Assembly (NCBI GenBank): GCA_030528965.1
Contig: JAUMXS010000022.1
Location: 4,515 to 13,130, forward strand
Direction of reading: 5' to 3'
Origin: Eubacteriales bacterium
GTDB lineage: Bacteria; Bacillota; Clostridia; Oscillospirales; Oscillospiraceae
DNA length: 8,616 nucleotides
This document shows, in pieces, positions 1-6,527 of this stretch. Position 1 is the stretch's first letter; every line of letters starts with the position of its first letter. A model generated the notes under the pieces. The model ran no database searches, was not told the DNA's origin, and worked only from the letters and a program-made list of their open reading frames with translations. The translations under genes were made by a program, and so were the position numbers.

Positions 1-683
1 GGCCTTTCACATGCAGTGAAGTCGCTTTATCTCTGGCCCGCAGCGGTGCGGCGCTCATCTGCGCCGTGGAGGCGGTCTCCGGAAACGGCACCGTCTACTC
101 GCCCCCGAACGTACAGTCTGTCATCGACGTCGGATACGGCGTACTGCAGGACGGAAAGCTGTCCGCCTGGCTCGATACCGACGCTGCCCGTGGGGCTAAT
201 CTGCTCCTGAACCGCGGCGGCGTGGGGACCTTTCTTTTGGAAAGCGAAGAAAACGGTCTTGTCACCGTCGGGCTTGACGGCGGCAGCACCGACATAAAAC
301 CTATCTGGTCCGAGGACGGTCATCTGGAATCCATCCGCATAAAACTGGATTATTCCGCGGGAATACTGGAGATGGAACGCGATTCCCATGACCTTGACGC
401 CGCTTTTCTCGACGAACTCGACCGGCTCTTTCGGGAAACACTGTATGCCTGTGTTTCCGAGGCTCTGGAGATCTCCCGGAAAACCGGTGCGGACTTTCTG
501 GGACTGGGACGGACGATCCAGATTCGGGATCCCCTGAAATTCGAGCGAATGCCCGTTTCATGGGAAGAGCGTCTTCCGACGATCCGTTTCGAAATTGAAT
601 CAAACGGTCGGATCTCACGCAGTTACGACATCACCAGTCCGGCCAATGTCTACGGAGGGGGTAAGGATCATACAGAAAACTGA
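1..683 (+). CDS. gerAC: Ger(x)C (GerAC) family spore germination protein, C-terminal part, 5' end outside window
   Basis: This is the C subunit of a Ger-type nutrient germinant receptor, normally a lipoprotein anchored on the outer face of the spore inner membrane. The reading frame is open from base 3 to the TGA at 681-683, giving 226 visible residues; the family is usually about 370-400 residues, so the lipobox and N-terminal domain lie to the left. A GTG at 66 is internal and not the start. The visible part fits the GerAC C-terminal domain: a stretch reading GKLSAWLDTDAARGANLL, then a helix rich in acidic residues and Leu, then KTGADFLGLGRTIQIRDP followed by a Trp (VSWEE), which matches the family's conserved pattern of a Phe/Leu-Gly-x-Gly-Arg turn followed by a Trp-containing segment. 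It overlaps the downstream GerAB gene, so the two are in one operon; the A subunit gene is expected upstream but is not visible. The symbol denotes the family, since paralogues with other letters are common. Confidence 0.9.
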   Translation, partial: PFTCSEVALSLARSGAALICAVEAVSGNGTVYSPPNVQSVIDVGYGVLQDGKLSAWLDTDAARGANLLLNRGGVGTFLLESEENGLVTVGLDGGSTDIKPIWSEDGHLESIRIKLDYSAGILEMERDSHDLDAAFLDELDRLFRETLYACVSEALEISRKTGADFLGLGRTIQIRDPLKFERMPVSWEERLPTIRFEIESNGRISRSYDITSPANVYGGGKDHTEN

Positions 684-1764
684 CCGTATCTCCCGGCGTC
701 AGCTTCACAACATGGCTTTTGTGGCTCTGCTATCCCCCGTCATACGGCAGATTCCCCGGACGATAACGCTCACGACCGGCCGCACCGCCTGGCTCGCGGG
801 AATTCTCTCTTTTCTCCCCTGTCTGCTGGTTGCTTATTTTTTAAAAGCCTTCCTGCGCAGCAAAGCACCCGATGAGGGACTGGGAGAGGTTTTTCTGCAT
901 GCGCTCGGCCCGGTTTTCGGTCGTCTCGCCATTTTGCTCTATACCCTTTGGATGCTGTTCTATGCCGGTTTCGTTCTGCGCACAGGGGCAGACCGCTTCA
1001 TTTCCACCGTCTATCCCAACAGCCGTCCGTGGATCTTTGTCTCAGCCATGCTCATTCTTGCTCTTCTGGCCGGCTTGGGTCGACTCAAAGTTCTTGCCCG
1101 CACGGCCGAGCTGGTGCGTCCGCTGCTCATCGCCGTTTTTGTGGTTGTCTTTTCCTTTGCGCTGCCGGATGTCCGAAAGGAAAATCTTCTGCCTGTCAGC
1201 ATACTGGACACCGTTCCCCTGCTGATCTCGGTACTTCCCGTGGTCAACACTCTCAGTCTGGTTCTGTACACGGCTTTTCTCGACAACCGCACCGAACCGG
1301 GCCGTATTATTGCCGACGCCATGGAAAACCTCATTCTGCTCCTGCTGGTCGTCACATTTCTCTGTATGACCACCATCGGCATTTTTGGTGCGGAACTGAC
1401 CGTTCGGATGAACCACCCGTTTTTCGTTATGATCCGCAATATCGAGATATTTAATCTCTTTGAACGTGTCGAAGCCGTCGTCATCGCCCTCTGGGTCGTG
1501 ACGGACTATGTTCTGGTCTCTCTGCTGCTGCAGATCTGTTCCGGTAATCTCTGTCTGATCGTCAAAGGACCGGGTGCAGAACGAACCAAACTCTCCGTCT
1601 GGATTTGCGCCGCCGCCGCGCTCATTGTCTCCATCTTCATTGCTCCCACGAGCTTCCGGCTGGAACAGATGACCCGCGCTTTTATCCCCATTTCCAGCAG
1701 CATCCTTCTGTTTGTCGGTCTGCCGGTTATCTTCCTCATCGGCCGCCTGCGCAAAAAAATTTGA
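646..1764 (+). CDS. gerAB: GerAB/YndE-type spore germination permease subunit
   Basis: This is the B subunit of the germinant receptor, an integral inner-membrane protein of the amino acid-polyamine-organocation transporter superfamily that is thought to bind the germinant. With the ATG at 646 it has 372 residues, a normal length. The N-terminal motif RISRRQLHNMAF matches the family start (usually I-S-x-R-Q), and about ten hydrophobic segments follow. The conserved FERVEAVVIALWVVTDY segment near two thirds of the length is a good family marker. It overlaps the upstream gerAC by 38 nt from this start and is the last gene before the terminator at 1782-1820. The start is uncertain: ATG 646 has no Shine-Dalgarno sequence, a TTG at 595 would add 17 residues, and the best ribosome binding site (GGAGGGGG at 654-661) points to ATC 667 or ATA 670 rather than to any standard start codon. 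The family call is firm. Confidence 0.9.
   Translation: MSTEGVRIIQKTDRISRRQLHNMAFVALLSPVIRQIPRTITLTTGRTAWLAGILSFLPCLLVAYFLKAFLRSKAPDEGLGEVFLHALGPVFGRLAILLYTLWMLFYAGFVLRTGADRFISTVYPNSRPWIFVSAMLILALLAGLGRLKVLARTAELVRPLLIAVFVVVFSFALPDVRKENLLPVSILDTVPLLISVLPVVNTLSLVLYTAFLDNRTEPGRIIADAMENLILLLLVVTFLCMTTIGIFGAELTVRMNHPFFVMIRNIEIFNLFERVEAVVIALWVVTDYVLVSLLLQICSGNLCLIVKGPGAERTKLSVWICAAAALIVSIFIAPTSFRLEQMTRAFIPISSSILLFVGLPVIFLIGRLRKKI
654..661 (+). promoter_or_regulatory. Strong Shine-Dalgarno sequence inside the gerAC/gerAB overlap
   Basis: GGAGGGGG is the only strong ribosome binding site near the gerAB start. In the gerAB frame it is followed by ATC at 667 and ATA at 670, not by ATG, GTG or TTG. 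Initiation at either would place the IS-x-RQ motif about 6-7 residues from the N terminus, as is usual for GerAB proteins. Either a rare start codon is used, or translation begins at ATG 646 upstream of this site. Confidence 0.5.
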
Positions 1765-1781
1765 CCCACTGATACAAAGAA

Positions 1782-1820
1782 CCCCTGTCGGGAAAGGCTC
1801 TCAGCCTTTCCCGACAGGGG
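1782..1820. terminator. Bidirectional rho-independent terminator between convergent operons
   Basis: A perfect 18-bp inverted repeat (arms 1782-1799 and 1803-1820, loop CTC) lies between the gerAB stop and the stop of the convergent deaminase gene. The arm begins CCCCTGTCGGG. On the + strand it is followed by TATCTGTATAAG and on the - strand by TTCTTTGTATC, so both U tracts are weak, but the long stem and its position between converging genes support termination in both directions. Confidence 0.85.
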
Positions 1821-1862
1821 TATCTGTATAAGTTAATTCATCCCGAAGCGATTATAGGTCTC

Positions 1863-3128
1863 TCAAAGCATTGCAGCGACCTCGCGCTCAGCCTCGGCAT
1901 AGATGCGCTCAGGATCCTCGCCGACAAAGAATTCACCGTTTTCGTACAGGATCCTGCCCGCGATCATCGTAAGACGGACATTCTCTTTGGAGCCGCTGTA
2001 GACGATATTCTTCGTCAGACAGTGCGGCGGACGCATATTGGGCCGGGACATATCCAGAACGATCATATCCGCCTGCTTTCCGGGAGCAATACAGTCACAA
2101 TCGTTCAGGCCCATTGCCAGTGCGCCGTCCCGGGCCGCCATGCGCAGCACATCGTCCGCATCACAGGCCGCGGCATTGTTTTCCCGCAGTTTTTGCAGTA
2201 CGCAGGTCAGGTACATCTCGCGGAACATATCCAGCGCATTGTTGGAAGCCGGTCCGTCCGTTCCGATGGCCATATGAACCCCCTCACCGCGCATCGTCGT
2301 GATTTCTGCGATCCCGCTTGCCAGTTTGGCATTCGATGCCGGGCAGGTCACCGCCCAAAGTCCGCGTTTCAGGAAGATCTCCCGATCCTCTTTGGTCAGA
2401 TAGACACAGTGATATCCGCCGCCGCCGTATTGGAACAGGCCCAGATCATCAAAAAGCGCCGTGGGCGTTTTTCCGTGACGGGCAATGCACTCATCCACCT
2501 CGGAGCGCGTCTCGGAATGATGGCTCCAGACGGGCGCTTTTTCCTTCTGTGCCAAAGCCGCCACATACTCCAGCATGGGAACGCTGGCAGTGTATTCGGC
2601 ATGGAAACCCAGCATATGGCTGAGCAAAGGATTTACGCCGTTAAAACGGGCATGCTCGCTGGCCAGTTCTTCCCAGTCGTTGTTCGCCGTCAGTGAGCCG
2701 CAGAGCACCGTGCGGAATCCGCAGTCGATGCCGGCCTGTGCCACCGAATCCGGATACATATACATATCAAAAGCCGCTGTGATACCGCTCGTCAGGTATT
2801 CAAGAATCGCAAGCCGCGTGAACGCATAGACACGGTCGGCATTCAGACGCGCTTCCAGCGGGAACACCCGGTCAAAAAGCCATTCATGCAGAGGAAGATC
2901 GTCCGCATAGGAACGCAGAAAGGTCATGGCTCCGTGAGCATGAGCATTTTTAAAACCGGGCATCAGGAGATCCCCGTGCAGATCCACTTCCCGTTCAAAC
3001 ACCGGCGCATCCGCCCGGGCTGGGCCGACATACTCGATACGATCATCTTTTGTCCAGACTTCGTCATTCGTCACGGCCATGGAGCCGTCCCGAAGCGAAA
3101 GCAGCTTTCCGTTATAGAACCGAATCAT
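1863..3128 (-). CDS. mtaD: Amidohydrolase, S-adenosylhomocysteine/5'-methylthioadenosine (adenosine-type) deaminase family
   Basis: This is a predicted metal-dependent cytosolic deaminase of the amidohydrolase superfamily (421 residues, the usual length), which removes the 6-amino group of SAH, MTA or a related adenosine compound. The metal and catalytic residues are visible: NAHAHG (His63 and His65, in place of the common NxHxH), an FPLE motif (Glu92), SHHSET (His203 and Glu206), GYHCVYLT (His240) and the IGTDGPASNNALDMF motif with Asp291. TCPASNAKLASGIAEI corresponds to the substrate-loop motif usually written PxSNxKLxSG. The ATG overlaps the phosphorylase stop as ATGA (3125-3128), which indicates translational coupling. 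GGGGAGAATGAAGA upstream supplies the ribosome binding site. The TGA is at 1863-1865 and the shared hairpin at 1782-1820 follows. Exact substrate is not settled by sequence: SAH, MTA, 5'-deoxyadenosine and adenosine are all used in this family, and guanine or 8-oxoguanine deaminases are more distant relatives. Confidence 0.88.
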   Translation of the reverse strand: MIRFYNGKLLSLRDGSMAVTNDEVWTKDDRIEYVGPARADAPVFEREVDLHGDLLMPGFKNAHAHGAMTFLRSYADDLPLHEWLFDRVFPLEARLNADRVYAFTRLAILEYLTSGITAAFDMYMYPDSVAQAGIDCGFRTVLCGSLTANNDWEELASEHARFNGVNPLLSHMLGFHAEYTASVPMLEYVAALAQKEKAPVWSHHSETRSEVDECIARHGKTPTALFDDLGLFQYGGGGYHCVYLTKEDREIFLKRGLWAVTCPASNAKLASGIAEITTMRGEGVHMAIGTDGPASNNALDMFREMYLTCVLQKLRENNAAACDADDVLRMAARDGALAMGLNDCDCIAPGKQADMIVLDMSRPNMRPPHCLTKNIVYSGSKENVRLTMIAGRILYENGEFFVGEDPERIYAEAEREVAAML

Positions 3129-3979
3129 TCTTCATTCTCCCCTCTCAACAGCTCAGCGATCCGCACAAGGCTCTCCGTTACCAGAGCGCGGAAACGCGGC
3201 GCGGCAAGATTGGCCGCTTCCTGTACTTCTTCATGAGACAGCGGCGCCGCAGACAGTCCGGCCGCCTGATTCGAGATACAGGACACGCCGCACACACGCA
3301 TTCCCGCATGCCGCGCAGCAACTGCCTCGACAGCAGTGGACATACCGACCGCGTCTGCTCCTAAAACATGCAGAGCCCGGATCTCTGCCGGCGTCTCGAA
3401 GCTCGGACCGGTAAGCTGAGCATACACGCCTTCATGCAGAGGCACATTTTCCGCCTTTGCCGCAGCGCGCACGCAGTCCGACAGAGCGCCGTTATAAACT
3501 TCCGTCATATCGGGGAATCTCGTTCCCAATTCTTCAATGTTGGGTCCCACGAGAGGATTCGGTGCAAAGATCGCAATATGATCGCGGATCATCATGAGAT
3601 CTCCCGCACGAAAATCGGGATTTACGCCGCCGGACGCATTCGTCAAGAATAACACCTTCGCGCCCATGCGCGCCATCACCCGGATGGGAAGAACGACATC
3701 CGCGATGGGATATCCTTCATAATAGTGCACGCGGCCCTGCATGGCGATGACCTTCACTCCGGCCACGGTTCCCATTACAAACCGTCCGGCATGTCCCACG
3801 ACCGTGGATACGGGAAAGCCCGGAAGCTCACTGTAGAGGACCGAGATCGCATTTTCCACTTTCTCCGCATAATCACCAAGCCCGGAACCCAGCACCAAAG
3901 CCACTTCCGGCACAAAATCTGTCCGTGCCCGCAGCTGCTCCAGGCAGCTGTTGATCCGTTTCATTTCCTGATTCTCCAT
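3125..3979 (-). CDS. punA: Purine nucleoside phosphorylase, trimeric (PNP I, inosine-guanosine) type
   Basis: This enzyme splits inosine, guanosine or their deoxy forms with phosphate to free base and (deoxy)ribose 1-phosphate in purine salvage. From the ATG at 3979 it is 284 residues, the family's normal size. Visible motifs in order: VLGSGLGDY (Ser32, phosphate binding), VVGHAGRF (His63), QGRVHYYEGY (Arg83, His85, Tyr87), TNASGGVN (114 region, phosphate loop), QLTGPSFETPAEI (Glu195, purine contact), VGMSTAVEAVAARH (Met213), and SCISNQAAG with Asn237, the residue type linked to 6-oxopurine preference. The frame runs on upstream to 4045, but the start at 3979 is chosen because GGAGGG (3987-3992 on the - strand) lies 7 bases ahead of it and family homology begins here. 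Its stop overlaps the deaminase start by 4 nt. The promoter is at 4067-4095. Confidence 0.95.
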   Translation of the reverse strand: MENQEMKRINSCLEQLRARTDFVPEVALVLGSGLGDYAEKVENAISVLYSELPGFPVSTVVGHAGRFVMGTVAGVKVIAMQGRVHYYEGYPIADVVLPIRVMARMGAKVLFLTNASGGVNPDFRAGDLMMIRDHIAIFAPNPLVGPNIEELGTRFPDMTEVYNGALSDCVRAAAKAENVPLHEGVYAQLTGPSFETPAEIRALHVLGADAVGMSTAVEAVAARHAGMRVCGVSCISNQAAGLSAAPLSHEEVQEAANLAAPRFRALVTESLVRIAELLRGENEE

Positions 3980-4066
3980 TGCATACCCTCCTGCGGCGGC
4001 CTTTTTCGGCCTCAATTCAAACACAGCATGGGACAGGTTTCCCAAACGATTTTTCTGAATGTTTAT

Positions 4067-4095
4067 ATTGTATGGCTTTTTCCTCCGTTTGTAAA
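4067..4095 (-). promoter_or_regulatory. Sigma-A promoter of the phosphorylase-deaminase operon
   Basis: On the - strand, TTTACA (4090-4095), a 17-bp spacer and TACAAT (4067-4072) form a good sigma-A promoter. Transcription would begin near 4060, giving a leader of about 80 nt to the ATG at 3979. The leader holds a small GGCC/GGCC hairpin (3998-4011) just ahead of the ribosome binding site; no known riboswitch is recognised. Confidence 0.7.
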
Positions 4096-4151
4096 TAATA
4101 AAAATCTCCTCCGGAAAACAGAGACTCGCAAAGAAAAATCCCCCTACCTTG

Positions 4152-4179
4152 TTGACGCAGTCAAAAAAGGGGGTATAAT
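4152..4179 (+). promoter_or_regulatory. Sigma-A promoter of mrp, with a dyad over the -35 box
   Basis: TTGACG (4152-4157), a 16-bp spacer and a perfect TATAAT (4174-4179) form a strong + strand promoter, with a start expected near 4186 and a leader of about 75 nt. The -35 box is part of a 13-bp dyad TTGAC-GCA-GTCAA (4152-4164), a possible operator. It is divergent from the phosphorylase promoter, the two -35 boxes being about 56 bp apart. Confidence 0.75.
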
Positions 4180-4260
4180 AGGAATGATTGGAAATTACAA
4201 CCCATCTATCTGCACGGTTTTGCGTGCGGAAGAAATAATAATATGAAGGAGTCCAACGAT

Positions 4261-5091
4261 ATGAGCGAAGAATGCACCCACAACTGTAGTACCTGCAGCC
4301 AGAGCTGTTCTGATCGTCAGGAAACCCCGGAAAGTTTTCTGGCGGAAGCCAATCCGATGTCCCGGGTAAAAAAAGTCATTGCCGTCGTCAGCGGTAAGGG
4401 CGGCGTAGGCAAGAGCCTCGTTTCCTCCCTGATGGCTGTCACTATGCAGCGCCGCGGCTTCCACACCGCCATTCTGGATGCGGACATCACCGGTCCCTCC
4501 ATTCCCCAGGCTTTTGGCATCCATGGTCATGCCGCCGGCACCGCCAACGGTATTGAGCCGATGGAAACTTCCTCCGGCATCAAACTGATGAGCATCAACC
4601 TCCTGCTCCGCGACGAGGCCGACCCCGTTATCTGGCGCGGCCCCATCATTGCCGGTACTGTCAAGCAGTTCTGGTCCGAAGTCTGCTGGGGTGATGTGGA
4701 CTATATGTTCGTGGATATGCCTCCCGGAACCGGCGATGTTCCTCTGACCGTGTTCCAGTCCCTGCCGATCAACGGCATCGTGGTCGTCACCAGCCCGCAG
4801 GAACTCGTCGGCATGATCGTCGAAAAGGCTGTCCGCATGGCGGAAATGATGAATGTTCCTGTTTTGGGTCTTGTCGAGAACATGAGCTACTTCGAATGCC
4901 CCGACTGCGGCAAAAAGCACACTCCCTTTGGCGACAGCCATATCGAAGAGCTGGCCAAGACGCACGGAGTCGGTGCTACCGCCCGTCTGCCCATCAACTC
5001 CAAGCTCGCCGGCGCCTGTGACCAGGGCCTCATCGAGCTGTTCGAGGGCGATTGGCTTGAAGCCGTTGCCGACGTGATCGAAAAAGTCTGA
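4261..5091 (+). CDS. mrp: Mrp/NBP35 family iron-sulfur cluster carrier ATPase (ApbC-like)
   Basis: This is a cytosolic P-loop ATPase of the MinD/Mrp group that binds a [4Fe-4S] cluster and passes it to target proteins; 276 residues from this start. It has the deviant Walker A SGKGGVGKS (residues 44-52, signature Lys46 and Lys51), Walker A' ILDADITGPSIP (71-82), the switch II motif DMPPGTGD (152-159), and the C-terminal CPDC pair (Cys213, Cys216) that binds the bridging cluster in the dimer. The N terminus adds a Cys cluster C-x3-C-x2-C-x3-C (Cys5, 9, 12, 16). ATG 4261 is preferred over the in-frame ATG 4243 because AAGGAG (4246-4251) is 9 bases upstream of it, while 4243 has no such site. It is a single-gene unit with its own promoter at 4152 and terminator at 5113. 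No FeoA- or DUF59-type domain precedes the ATPase, unlike many proteobacterial Mrp proteins. Confidence 0.95.
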   Translation: MSEECTHNCSTCSQSCSDRQETPESFLAEANPMSRVKKVIAVVSGKGGVGKSLVSSLMAVTMQRRGFHTAILDADITGPSIPQAFGIHGHAAGTANGIEPMETSSGIKLMSINLLLRDEADPVIWRGPIIAGTVKQFWSEVCWGDVDYMFVDMPPGTGDVPLTVFQSLPINGIVVVTSPQELVGMIVEKAVRMAEMMNVPVLGLVENMSYFECPDCGKKHTPFGDSHIEELAKTHGVGATARLPINSKLAGACDQGLIELFEGDWLEAVADVIEKV

Positions 5092-5112
5092 TCATACTGT
5101 TCCAAACACAAG

Positions 5113-5146
5113 GGCCTGCCGCAAGAAGTTTGCGGCAGGCCTTTTT
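5113..5146 (+). terminator. Rho-independent terminator of mrp
   Basis: A 12-bp perfect stem (5113-5124 with 5130-5141, GGCCTGCCGCAA paired with TTGCGGCAGGCC, loop of 5 bases) is followed directly by TTTTT (5142-5146). It lies 21 bases after the mrp stop and also separates mrp from the convergent degV-like gene, for which it may serve as a weaker terminator. Confidence 0.92.
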
Positions 5147-5171
5147 GTATTTGTTTTCAGACATAAGAATC

Positions 5172-6020
5172 TTATCCGGCGATAAACAGGACGCCCAGCG
5201 TCCCCGGGCCGCAGTGGCTGGAGACCACGCTGCCGGCCCGCGTGATAAGGATCTCCCGAAACACGCCGAGGGATTCCAGATATGCTTTGACGCTTTGGAC
5301 GATCTCCTCATCGCAGCCGGAATGGGTGATGAAAACCCTGTCTTTCTCGGCCTTCAGGAGTTCCGGCTCCATGTCTTTCGCATAAGAAAGAATGACCGTC
5401 GACATTTTCCCCCGGTATTTTTTCTGGGCTTCCATTTTTCCGTCCTTCACGGATATTCTCGGATGCAGTTTCAGCATACTTCCGGCCATGGCCGCGACAC
5501 TTGAGCATCTGCCGCCGCGATGGAGATAGGTAAGCGTATCCACGACAAAGCTCGCGCGCACGCGGGGTTTCATTTGTTCAAGTTCCCGGATGATCTCCTG
5601 TGCCGTTTTCCCTTCCCGGGCCATCTCCGCCGCGGCGATCACCAAAAGGCCCGCACCGGTGGACAAACTGGCGGAATCCACAACATGGATAAGGTCCTCT
5701 TTGCCCAATTCCTTCGCCGCGATCCGCATCACATTTCCCGACGCGGACATGAAATCGGATATGGAAAAGCAAATCAGCTCCTCACCCTCCTGCGTTTTGG
5801 CAGAAAACAGCTCCATCGCCTCTTCCGGCGACGGTGCCGAGGTTTTGGGCGTTGTCTGGTTTTCATCCGACCATCGGAACAATTCTTCCGGGGTCAGGTC
5901 TACGCCGTCCGCATACTCTCTGTCTCCCAAATGAATATGTAACGGCAATATCGCAACATCATATCTCTTAAGCAGTTCCTCTGATAAATCGCAGGTGCTG
6001 TCCGCGATAATCCTGATCAT
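5172..6020 (-). CDS. DegV family protein (FakB-type fatty acid-binding protein)
   Basis: DegV/FakB proteins bind a fatty acid and present it to the kinase FakA for phosphorylation, feeding exogenous fatty acids into phospholipid synthesis; the family role is established, the partner here is inferred. Length is 282 residues, typical. Motifs in order: ADSTCDLSEE (residues 6-15), KTSAPSPEE (59-67, usually TSQPSP), STGAGLLV (120-127), YLHRGGR (165-171), a segment LKLHPRISVKDGKM (183-196) and the C-terminal SSHCGPGTLGVLF (267-279), whose His-x-Gly-Pro-Gly turn lies at the fatty-acid carboxylate pocket. Around residues 90-95 it reads FMSASGN where many members have a clearer LSGTY motif, so this is a divergent subgroup. 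AAAGGAG (- strand, about 10 bases upstream) supports ATG 6020. It is monocistronic, with its promoter at 6098-6126. The ligand cannot be told from sequence. Confidence 0.92.
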   Translation of the reverse strand: MIRIIADSTCDLSEELLKRYDVAILPLHIHLGDREYADGVDLTPEELFRWSDENQTTPKTSAPSPEEAMELFSAKTQEGEELICFSISDFMSASGNVMRIAAKELGKEDLIHVVDSASLSTGAGLLVIAAAEMAREGKTAQEIIRELEQMKPRVRASFVVDTLTYLHRGGRCSSVAAMAGSMLKLHPRISVKDGKMEAQKKYRGKMSTVILSYAKDMEPELLKAEKDRVFITHSGCDEEIVQSVKAYLESLGVFREILITRAGSVVSSHCGPGTLGVLFIAG

Positions 6021-6097
6021 TGACTCTCTCCTTTACAAAATCTACTGCTTGTTTCAAATATATGACCCGGACATATTTTATAACCTTATGAAAAGCA

Positions 6098-6126
6098 AGT
6101 ATAATTATTGTAGTGAGATTTGTCAA
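6098..6126 (-). promoter_or_regulatory. Near-consensus sigma-A promoter of the degV-like gene
   Basis: On the - strand a perfect TTGACA (6121-6126), a 17-bp spacer and TATACT (6098-6103) give a strong promoter with a start near 6091 and a leader of about 70 nt. A second, weaker candidate (TTGCAT 6174-6179, 16 bp, TATAAA 6152-6157) lies just upstream on the same strand. Confidence 0.82.
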
Positions 6127-6281
6127 TTATTTTCTCGATTGCACGGAAAAGTTTATATTATATTAACAAATATATGCAAAAACGACTCATCCCGACCGGA
6201 TTTCGCCCATGTTACGGCCGGAAAAGCCCCCCGGAAACGCCTTTGGCGGATAATCATGTTTAATCGGATAAGCGCAAGCAA
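6127..6281. other. Intergenic stretch with a GC-rich island, no gene recognised
   Basis: Between the degV promoter and the tRNA terminator lies sequence without a convincing gene. The part from about 6127 to 6183 is AT-rich and may hold an extra - strand promoter. The part from about 6184 to 6250 is GC-rich and contains short dyads: CGCC-TTT-GGCG at 6238-6248 and two copies of CCGG at 6218-6221 and 6231-6234. Frames crossing this region only stay open by running through the tRNA gene and show no family resemblance. An RNA element or a decayed remnant cannot be excluded. Confidence 0.4.
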
Positions 6282-6317
6282 AAAAAGAAGGACATCCGTT
6301 CGGATGTCCTTCTTTTT
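6282..6317 (-). terminator. Rho-independent terminator of tRNA-Leu
   Basis: The inverted repeat has arms 6282-6298 and 6301-6317, with a GGACATCCG core extended by AAAAAGAA/TTCTTTTT pairs. On the - strand it immediately follows the tRNA CCA end and ends in a run of T complementary to A6281-6286. The outermost pairs reach the last A of CCA, so the stem begins right at the mature tRNA end. The structure is nearly symmetric, so it could also stop + strand transcripts. Confidence 0.88.
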
Positions 6318-6404
6318 GGTGCGCGAGGCGGGACTTGAACCCGCACGTACGTAGTGTACACTAGAACCTGAATCTAGCGAGTCTGCCAATTCCACCACTC
6401 GCGC
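6317..6404 (-). tRNA. tRNA-Leu, anticodon CAG, with encoded CCA
   Basis: Read on the - strand, the gene starts GCGCGAG at 6404, and this 7-bp acceptor arm pairs with CTCGCGC (6321-6327). A discriminator A (6320) and an encoded CCA (6317-6319) follow. The D region GGTGGAATTGGCAGA is the usual leucine form. The anticodon stem CTAGA/TCTAG encloses the loop TTCAGGT with anticodon CAG (6368-6370), which reads CUG leucine codons. A long variable arm (GTAC/GTAC stem) marks it as a class II tRNA, and the T arm is GCGGG-TTCAAGT-CCCGC. It forms its own transcription unit with a promoter at 6432-6460 and a terminator directly downstream. All arms are intact, so the gene should be functional. Confidence 0.97.
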
Positions 6405-6431
6405 ATAGCGTGTAACGTTCAACGCTCAGTT

Positions 6432-6460
6432 ATTGTAGCACTCCCCCGCCTGATTGTCAA
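6432..6460 (-). promoter_or_regulatory. Sigma-A promoter of tRNA-Leu
   Basis: A perfect TTGACA (6455-6460), a 17-bp spacer containing a G-rich run, and TACAAT (6432-6437) lie on the - strand. The start would fall near 6425, about 20 bases before the mature tRNA 5' end at 6404. Confidence 0.85.
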
Positions 6461-6527
6461 CACATATTTTTCCCATTCCGGGCAAATGAAAATTGCAAGA
6501 GTTATTTTGAAAATTTCTAAAAAATTT

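Noticed and set aside
2022..2696. 224-residue + strand frame inside the deaminase gene
   Set aside because: It lies fully antisense to a gene with all metal-site motifs intact, so it is a shadow frame.
3979..4045. Upstream extension of the phosphorylase by 22 residues
   Set aside because: The extension has no ribosome binding site at its start, no family homology, and includes the good Shine-Dalgarno sequence that serves ATG 3979.
4195..4965. Long (256-residue) open frame antisense to mrp
   Set aside because: It is a codon-bias shadow of a clearly real gene; its residues show no family pattern and it has no promoter or ribosome binding site.
5995..6354. Open frame on the + strand ending in the residues REAGLEPART
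   Set aside because: This ending is the well-known false peptide produced by translating the complement of a tRNA T arm; the frame runs through tRNA-Leu and its terminator and has no ribosome binding site.
6153..6422. Open frame of 89 residues on the - strand with RAGSSPASRTKKK
   Set aside because: It is the sense translation of tRNA-Leu plus terminator, another standard artefact.
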